From: Eunapius fragilis
Taxonomy: Eukaryota; Porifera; Demospongiae; Spongillida; Spongillidae
Direction: 5' to 3'
Length of the DNA stretch: 64,000 bases
Assembly: GCA_963681505.1 (NCBI GenBank)
Contig: OY811977.1
Span: 9,245,007-9,309,006, forward strand
Both the position numbers and the translations under genes were made by a program. How positions within the stretch are numbered: the first letter of the stretch is position 1; each line of letters begins with the position of its first letter. Positions 57,901 through 64,000 of the stretch are shown one piece after another. A model generated the notes under the pieces. That model did not search any database and was not told the DNA's origin. It worked only from the letters and a program-made list of their open reading frames with translations.

Positions 57901-59688
57901 AACACATGAGAAGTCTGCATCTCCAGCTAATGAGTGAGGGAGAGGGGAAGGGAAGGAGGGGGAGGAGGGGAGGAGGGGGAGAAGAGGAGGGGAAGGAGGG
58001 GAGGGGAAGGAGGGGGAGGAGGGGACCAATATATGAAGCCAATGCAATAAAGTTTAACATGAGGTACATGTACACACAATAGCTAACATAACGCCAGTAC
58101 AGACATTAAGTAACTGTTGGACTGATGACATGGGCAAGGTTTTGATTTTTTTTTAAATGAACATTAGACCTTTTTCCAAAGCATGAAACATGCAACACAT
58201 AATTAAAGGCAAAAAAAACCACAGGCATGCACATATACATAGCTAGCTCACTCTTGTCAAATGTGTTTCTGAGGTCGTTGATAAGCCTGGTGTTTCCATT
58301 GACTCTGTAAAGGCCTTGTTCCGTAAGGCCTAATTGGAGAGCACCATATCATGCAGTTATGTGCTAGTGCACATCCAATCAACCAAGTGCATCTTAAGCC
58401 AAACCACAGTGCAAACAGACCATCTTTGCACCCAATGCACATCTTACTTAACCCCTTATGCAACATGCCGACACACATATCTTACTTAACCCCTTATGCA
58501 ACATGCCGGCACGCATCTTACTTAACCCCTTATGCAACAGACGGCAAGGATTATCCACACAAAGTGCAGTCTAACATGTCTGCATGATTCCACCCCCACA
58601 CCTATCACCATACCCAACAACCCACCACCACCATACACCCACCATTTTCCTCAATGTGTTCGACAATCTTCCTGACAATGAAGGGTACTGTATGAGTGTT
58701 CCCCACAGCCAACTTCTCAAGGCTAACACCAAACACCTGTGGCTTGCCTGAGGGCAGAGGGGAAAGGTATATTAACCCCAGAGGGGAAGGCATATTAACC
58801 CTCAGAGGGGAAGGTATATTAACCCTCAGAGGGGAAGGTATATTAACCCCCAGTGGGGAAGGTATATTAACCCTCAGAGGGGAAGGCATATTAACTCTAG
58901 AGGGGAAAGTATATTAACCCTCAGAGGGGAAGGCATATTAACCCTCAGAGGGGAAAGTATATTAACCCTCAGAGGGGAAGGCATATTAACCCTCAGAGGG
59001 GAAAGTATATTAACCCTCAGAGGGAAAGGTATGTTGATTGCCCAACATGACCTCTTGCAATGCATGCATGTCCTGACATGGCTACTCTTGTTAGTTGTAT
59101 GTGTTTTATTTAAACAAGCAGGAGTGACCAGCATGCTAGTGCACAGGAATACTACTTTGCCCCAACTCACTTGGAGGTGAGTTGATGGAGTCCAGAGACA
59201 GGAAGCGTCTCCTCTTGGGTGAGGGGCTTTTGTTGAAAGCTTTCTTCATCCAGCTTACAAACTCTTTGGTCTTACCCCCAGCTCCTCCCCCTTTGGGGCT
59301 GCCCCCAGCTCCTCCCCCTCTGGGGCTCATTGCCTGTCAAAGAGTGCTGATCACACATATAACACATCCCCACATGCACACATACAGACTACCATGAATC
59401 CTTTCATACGCGTGATGCAAAGCAAACATGCACACACACACACACACACACACACACTGACCTCTTCCTGATCCTTGCTCATCCAGACTGAGGGCGCGGA
59501 ACAAGGTAAGGAGACAGAGGTGAGCTATGGATCTGAGGGAAAAGGACATCAAGGTACGTGCTTGGCTTGAATTTCAGAAGCAAAAGTTCAAATGGACAAT
59601 TACCCCTGACATACACACACCTAAATATACTCCCGCATGCACATCACATTAACTGAAACTGTACCATGGGAAGGCTTAATGCTATACC

Positions 59689-59725
<37 letters not shown>

Positions 59726-60369
59726 TGTGCGGTGCCCCAGCCCACTAATCACCAGGCCCCACCCCCACTAGTTATGAGGGTTCCAGTCCCAACTAAATAA
59801 CTGATCCCGAGTTAGGGGGAATGGGGGGGGGGGGGAGGACTACTCTCACCTCAAGGAAACACAATGGCTATGACATGGGAAGGAATGGGTCAGGAGGGTA
59901 AGGTGAGATCCGTGAGACCTCAAAGAAATAGTACTACTACCCGCACATGCCACACGTCTAGGGCCAACAAAACTATTCTTTTAATGATTGTATAGTCCAT
60001 TGAGTGTACGCTAGGGCAGACATGAATAGCGGGATGATACGGATACGTTATTCCAGGAGCACATGTAGGCAAGCGTAGAACGTATTGAGCACTCGCGAGC
60101 GACACATCTCGCATATGCATACGCACGCGTCACAGTCGCAAACACTCACACGCAAATGCACTCACTCACACACACACGCGCGCGCACACACTTGTAGCAT
60201 GCACATATTCGCACGTCACGATACATCATATAGGCACACCTGGATGGTAATGGTGGGTTGCCTCAGAAAACGTGCGCGTGGAGATTGCACTTACCCAGTT
60301 TGGAAAGTTCAACAGTTTAAAGCTGTTGCTAAGGGGGCGTGACTTCTGCGCCCGCCGCCTTGCGGCCAT
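48403..60369 (-). CDS. FAM13-like: FAM13-family protein with two tandem RhoGAP domains
   Basis: Exons in order: 60,369-60,295 (start MAARRRAQKSRPLS); ~59,513-59,462 (uncertain); 59,333-59,171 (RRRFLSLDSINSPP); RhoGAP-1 at 58,747-58,643, 58,329-58,252, 57,926-57,862, 57,424-57,361, 56,800-56,678, 56,591-56,534, 56,243-56,153; junction exon 56,052-55,923; RhoGAP-2 at 55,170-55,066, 54,855-54,778, 54,614-54,550, 54,366-54,303, 53,590-53,471, 52,885-52,828, 52,728-52,638; linker 52,582-51,188; 51,083-50,920; ~49,815-49,270; 49,073-48,990 (DMTPQQLQTEKHALQRALLQ); 48,510-48,403 (VSKDDKELVRPLYERYRDVK). The last two exons are the conserved FAM13 C-terminus. Phases agree at every junction except the unresolved step into ~49,815. 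About 1,290 residues; RhoGAP domains promote GTP hydrolysis by Rho-family GTPases at the cytoskeleton or membrane. Confidence 0.85.
48826..48912. repeat. (CT)n microsatellite in the last FAM13 intron
   Basis: About 43 CT units within a pyrimidine-rich block, just before (plus-strand view) the EKHALQRALL exon. On the coding strand it is a GA tract. Reading frames over it (poly Arg-Glu, poly Ser-Leu) are artefacts. Confidence 0.9.
50097..50815. repeat. 21-22-bp minisatellite (~33 copies) in a FAM13 intron
   Basis: Units of the form 'ggtacagggatcacatgacat'. A variant pair (agtggatcac, then ggagtaaggg) recurs at 50,281, 50,387, 50,517 and 50,624, and 'agggaacacatgac' recurs 237 bases apart, so a ~237-bp higher-order unit has itself been duplicated. 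Confidence 0.85.
51908..52412 (-). repeat. 30-bp coding minisatellite in the FAM13 linker exon
   Basis: Sixteen to seventeen 30-base units encode a ten-residue Thr-rich repeat, TEPTTKGTMG, with variants TVP and TSK. Thirty bases is a multiple of three, so copy-number changes keep the frame. The rest of the exon is low-complexity and polar, probably disordered. Confidence 0.9.
52930..53182. repeat. 28-bp minisatellite in the intron between RhoGAP-2 exons 5 and 6
   Basis: About nine units of 'catatgtacatgtagtgtgtccaccaac', some with 'ccagcaac'. The equivalent intron of copy 1 (56,592-56,677) is short and lacks it, so it arose after the domain duplication. Confidence 0.85.
53784..54112. repeat. 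17-bp minisatellite in a FAM13 intron
   Basis: About nineteen units of 'agttacatggtgtcatt' with variants (acacgg, cagttac). It is not present in the matching intron of copy 1. Confidence 0.85.
55185..55345. repeat. 24-bp minisatellite in the intron before RhoGAP-2
   Basis: Units of 'gaggggaaggtatattaaccctca' (about six). It shares sequence and position with 58,755-59,035 in the matching intron of copy 1. Confidence 0.85.
55435..55740. repeat. 15-bp minisatellite, ~20 copies
   Basis: Units of 'gctctaacagctgat', alternating with 'gctctaacacctgat' and a few 'cctgaa'. It lies in the same intron as the 24-bp array and is absent from copy 1. Confidence 0.9.
56534..58747 (-). other. RhoGAP domain, copy 1 (seven exons)
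   Basis: KPQVFGVSLEKLAVGNTHTV opens the fold, and GLTEQGLYRVNGN carries the catalytic Arg finger (YR). LLKLWLRELPTPVIPDD, HKLPEVNYELLKYLI and ENKMASVPLSIVFGPCIFR are the later helices and the NKM/FGP signature. An extra exon (56,243-56,153; AVCRLIQNYEDIFE) gives the last helix, as in FAM13. Confidence 0.85.
57930..58025. repeat. Purine-rich GGA/GGGAA tract in a FAM13 intron
   Basis: Imperfect 'ggaggaggggagg' units next to the DADFSCVD exon. A CATCAC-rich tract (57,720-57,850) lies on the other side of the exon. Confidence 0.75.
58755..59035. repeat. 24-bp minisatellite in the intron before RhoGAP-1
   Basis: About eleven units of 'aggggaaggtatattaaccctcag', homologous to 55,185-55,345. Confidence 0.85.
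59690..59721. repeat. (GT)n microsatellite
   Basis: About sixteen GT units in the large first FAM13 intron; another CA tract is at 59,432-59,456. Confidence 0.85.
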
Positions 60370-61770
60370 AATTAATTGTATAAATAAACGCCCTATTATT
60401 GTTTTAATATAACTAAAAACAAAGGCGGTGGAACAGAACGGTACGCGGTAAGGTGGATGTGTGCGTATTTTTTTAAACTTCTGGTGGGGGGGATGGGGGG
60501 TGGAAGGGGTGAATACTGGCAACACTATATCACCCCCATAAGGAGGTAGGGGGCATTTTCGGAGATGTAATAGCCGCGTTATCTGTTTATGGCGAAGGTG
60601 ATATAGCCTGGAAAAAAAAATTATGGCGCCTACGTGGCAACACGCGAGAGGGGAAGGGTACACTCGCACTGGGGCCTTCGCCCTTTACCCTGTAATATTA
60701 ACACGACGCACTACCACGCACTGGCTTACACAACAAGCGCCAGGCACGTCGCACGTACAGAGATATTGGTCCACGTGCGCGATATGTAACGCGTGTGCTG
60801 TACTTTTTCTCTTGCTGCTTGTGCATCCCGCCGACACGTAGCGCGCTTAATTGTACGTGTTTCGAGCGCGCTGCCTTCTATGGTGTGTGCAGACTGCCAA
60901 AGTCACTTAACACCAGCCTAGTTACACACCACACCGCTGTCAACACGCTTTGTCTATAGCATCCTCGCCGCCACCATCATCGTTGTTTTTGTCACATCTC
61001 GCTCGCTTCCCCACCTCCCCTTCAACCCTACACCATCACCTTACCTCTATAAAGTCCACCCCCTTTTGCCCCGCCCCCCCAGCAATCTGTAGTAATTTGT
61101 ATACAACCTCATTAGGTGGATGGATGGATGGATGGATGGTGGGAAGGGTGGGGATGGGGAGGGAGTGGATGGGAGGTGAGGGTGTGTATGTGAGAGTTAA
61201 TGGTGCATTGACAAGGCAGGAATTTGTTGCTGAGACTATTGCGCATTCCTGGGATGGCAGAATACCATGATGTTATCGGAGATATCCCCTCGTGTGTGAC
61301 GCTGTATGGGAACGTTTTGTGTAACACTATGTAATGGAATTGTTATGTCATAAAATTGGTGGGTGTGGTACAAGTGGGTGCAAATAAACTTGTACCCCTA
61401 TAATATATCCCTGCATGTACCCTTATGTCCCCACATGTACCCCTATGTCCCCACATGTACCTCTATGTACCCCTATGTACCCTTATGTCCCCATGTACGC
61501 CTATGTCCCCACATGTACCCCTATCTTCCCACATGTACCCCTATGTCCCCACATGTACCCCTATGTCCCATGTACCCCTATGTACCCACATGTACCCCTA
61601 TGTCCCCATGTACCCCTATCTTCCCACATGTACCCCTATGTACCCCTATGTACCCCTATCTTCCCACATGTACCCCTATGTCCCCACATGTATCCCTCGT
61701 TGCCCATATATACCTCTGTATGATTGGATATAAGCCTCTTACCAGACTCCTCCCCCTCCACACAGTTGAC
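60370..61770. promoter_or_regulatory. Divergent promoter region between FAM13 and the PDLIM-type gene
   Basis: The start codons are 1.4 kb apart on opposite strands. 60,600-60,960 is richer in CG dinucleotides than its surroundings, as expected of an animal promoter. 61,400-61,700 is a 20-bp minisatellite ('acatgtacccctatgtcccc'). A 'cacag' acceptor six bases before ATG 61,771 suggests an untranslated first exon within this region. Four 'ggat' repeats lie at 61,119-61,137. Confidence 0.45.
61400..61705. repeat. 20-bp minisatellite with 'cccctatgt' core
   Basis: About fifteen degenerate units alternating 'tgtccccacatgtacccctat' and shorter 'gtacccctat'. The overlapping Pro/Tyr-rich frames come from the repeat and are not genes. 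Confidence 0.85.
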
Positions 61771-62234
61771 ATGGCAACAAGGTTGATCACCCTAAGTGGG
61801 GGAGGTCCCTGGGGCTTTACCATGACTGGTGGGAGGGACTTCGGGTCCCCACTGAAGGTTGCCAAGGTAACCACCTGATGTGTGTATGGGGACACACCAC
61901 CACCACCACCTACACACACAGAGGTATCATATGATGGTAGGAATGTGGGCCTGTGTGTGTTGTTATAGCTCTAGGTGTGCTATCAGGAAGTGGACTCTGG
62001 TAGTCAACCAGAGATTTGGCACGTGCACACACACACACATCCACACACATCCATGCGCACACACACACCCATGCACACCACACACACACGCACACGCACG
62101 CACACACACACACACACCCATGCACACACACACACACACACACATCCATGCGCACACACACACCCATGCACACCACACACACACACGCACACACACACAC
62201 ACATCCATGCGCACACACACACACACACATCCAT

Positions 62235-62266
<32 letters not shown>

Positions 62267-62582
62267 CCATGCGCACACACACACACACATCCATGCGCAC
62301 ACACACACACACATCCATGCGCACACACACACACACATCCATGCGCACACACACACACATCCATGCGCACACACACACACATCCATGTGCGCACACACAC
62401 ACATCCATGCGCACACACACACACACACACATCCATGCGCACACACACACACATACAGGCCTCTGTTGTGCTCGCATTACACATTGGGCAAAGGCACATG
62501 CTTCCTCAAGGAAATTTAAATTACCACATTTACACACATGTACCATGTATAGACATAAACACACACACACACACACACACAC

Positions 62583-62648
<66 letters not shown>

Positions 62649-63718
62649 CCTTTGTTATGTTCATATTACACATATTGGAAAAAAACCATGTTACCCCTGA
62701 GGGTGACACCAGCCATGTTAGCCTTACCCCCTGAGACCATGTTAGCTATTTCTGAATGGCATTCTTGAGCAGTGTAGAATGCTGGCTATCACCTTCTGAA
62801 GTGGCTGCCACACACACCTACTGCCTGTCCCTCTAATGAGTTGGCCCACCTCTGGTATCCTGTGGGGAGGAATGCCTTGGACATCTGCTTGGGTCCCAGA
62901 GGGGTGCATGCCTCTGTCCTTTGAGGTGTGTGGACTACAGAGACATCCTTAAGTGGAGCTGTACACACATGCACACATGCACACACACACACACATCACA
63001 CATTCACACATCAGATTAATGTGCTGAATGTTAACATTTCTTAAGTGCGGTTAGTTTGGCCCCTGTGTTGGCTCCGTACTAAGGACAGACATGTGATCTT
63101 TTTGTTGTGTTGGCTACATACATGGGACAGTCAGGTGACGTTCATGTGATGCGTAATGTCCCATCTGTACCCAGTTAACCCCTGGAGGCAAGGCGGCACG
63201 TGGAGGGGTTAAAGAGGATGAGTTCATCCTGTCCATCAATGGCATGTCCACAGATGCTCTCCTCCACTTTGATGCCCAGCAACTGATCAAGTCCAGCGAT
63301 GCCTCCTTGCAACTAAAGCTTTCAAGGTGATGAGCCTCTGCTGTGGTGTGATGGTGTGTGTTGTGTTGGTTTGGTGTGTGGGGTTCAACGTGTGTACTTG
63401 CTGTTGTCTTGTGATTAAATGCTCACCCAACATTCCATTTAATGCTCACCAACATGACACCCAGTGAAAGCCCCAGAACCCCGCCATTGCAGAACAAAAT
63501 GACTCATCCCCAGACCCAGGTGGCCCACCCTGCACAGCCGGCCTCTGCGGGGGTAAACCCCCTCCCTCCCCAGTCCCCATCGGGCACCACCACCACATCA
63601 TCCTCTGGTAATATCAAGATCACCTCCACAGCCACTGTACACCCTCCCAAAGTCCACCCACCCACTGCTCAGCCTTCTGCCACCATTGCTGTCAACAGCA
63701 CACCTCAGCTGGACCCAG
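61771..63718 (+). CDS. PDLIM/Enigma-type PDZ protein, 5' part (runs off the window)
   Basis: Exon 61,771-61,866 encodes MATRLITLSGGGPWGF then GGRDFGSPLKVAK, the N-terminal PDZ start with the PWGF carboxylate-binding loop typical of PDLIM, Enigma and ZASP. Exon 63,175-63,326 completes the PDZ (LTPGGKAARGG, DEFILSINGMSTDALLHFDA, LIKSSDASLQLKLS). Exon 63,465-63,718 is a Pro/Ser/Thr-rich linker (TPPLQNKMTHPQTQ). Splice sites are canonical and phases match (0, then 2, then 1). LIM domains would be expected further on, outside the window. Family role: a scaffold linking alpha-actinin or actin filaments to LIM partners. The exact subfamily is unresolved. Confidence 0.85.
62022..62646. repeat. CA microsatellites with interspersed 'catccatgcg' units
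   Basis: A long array of (CA)n broken by 'catccatgcg' about every 22-30 bases, then unique sequence, then a pure (CA)n at 62,560-62,646. It lies in the first coding intron of the PDLIM-type gene. All large frames here are artefacts. Confidence 0.9.
62647..63174. other. Intron of the PDLIM-type gene
   Basis: No additional exon recognised; ends at 'gtacccag', the acceptor of the second PDZ exon. Confidence 0.6.
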
Positions 63719-64000
63719 GTGTGTAGGTGATGTGTGTGAGAGGATGCGTAGATGGTGTGAGAGAGAGGTGCTGTCACTCCCCACTAGTATCATCACACCC
63801 TCCTTATGCAGCCTGACAGTGGTTGGTGTCCTATCTCATCCTCATTTTCAATTTTTGATAATAGACTATCTACCTAGGTTTTTTACACCATTCAGTGGGA
63901 GGGTGTGTAGGTGGGAGGGTGTTGGTGATGTGTGAGCGTGAGTACGTGTTTTGTGAGGCAGAGTGTGCTGGATATGGAGATGTTGCCACATGTACTCACA
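63719..64000. other. Intron of the PDLIM-type gene, to window end
   Basis: Starts at the donor gtgtgtag. No exon seen before the window ends. Confidence 0.55.

Noticed and set aside
62004-62734. Large open frames of 160-284 codons on both strands
   Set aside because: They are CA/GT microsatellite translations (His-Thr, Cys-Val) without any domain, lying inside a PDLIM-type intron.
1-64000. tRNA, rRNA or bacterial operon signals
   Set aside because: No cloverleaf-like segment or conserved rRNA sequence was recognised, and gene structure is plainly eukaryotic. A dedicated tRNA or covariance search was not possible here.

Overview
The window is eukaryotic and most likely from an early-branching animal, probably a sponge. 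The reasons are intron-containing animal genes with short introns (FAM13-type RhoGAP, PDZ/LIM-type PDZ), a family of large intronless receptor-like genes of a kind I associate with sponges, and invertebrate-type transposons. The species is inferred, not demonstrated. I saw no prokaryotic operons, rRNA, tRNA or CRISPR.

Layout. (1) 1-13,400 is gene-poor. It holds CA microsatellites, three palindromic MITE-like elements or their relatives, an inverted ~880-bp repeat, two tandem jelly-roll (LamG-like) exons of equal phase (8,231-9,255) with a possible signal-peptide exon at 4,171, and a 5' relic of a RecQ-like helicase (12,243 minus). (2) 13,436-47,797 is a cluster of six large single-exon genes in two subtypes: A (R1 minus 13,436-16,417; R3 plus 27,241-30,279; R5 plus 40,435-43,473) and B (R2 plus 18,220-21,042; R4 pseudogene 32,177-38,100; R6 plus 44,894-47,797). 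Each intact gene encodes a signal peptide, a glycosylated beta-helix-like ectodomain, a Cys-rich EGF-like stalk, about nine membrane segments and a short variable tail. The cluster arose by repeated duplication of an A-B pair. The copies are mosaics: ectodomains are nearly identical while tails or N-termini differ.

Mobile elements mark the cluster. A Ginger-type DNA transposon (22,533-25,938; CCGA target duplication; DD35E integrase-like transposase plus ULP1 protease plus PHD finger) sits in one flank, and the duplicate flank at 39,463 keeps the empty site. A second transposon-like insertion with a DUF6589-like gene breaks R4. Two smaller elements (30,895-31,766 and 44,348-44,668) each have an empty site in the sister duplicate.

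(3) 48,403-60,369 (minus) is a FAM13-family gene with two complete, tandemly duplicated RhoGAP domains. Splice phases agree through both copies, so one protein with two RhoGAP domains is predicted. Its introns and one exon are full of minisatellites. (4) 61,771 to the window end (plus) is the start of a PDLIM/Enigma-type gene, divergent from FAM13. FAM13 (Rho GTPase regulation) and PDLIM (actin scaffold) both plausibly act on the cytoskeleton, but no functional link between them is shown here.
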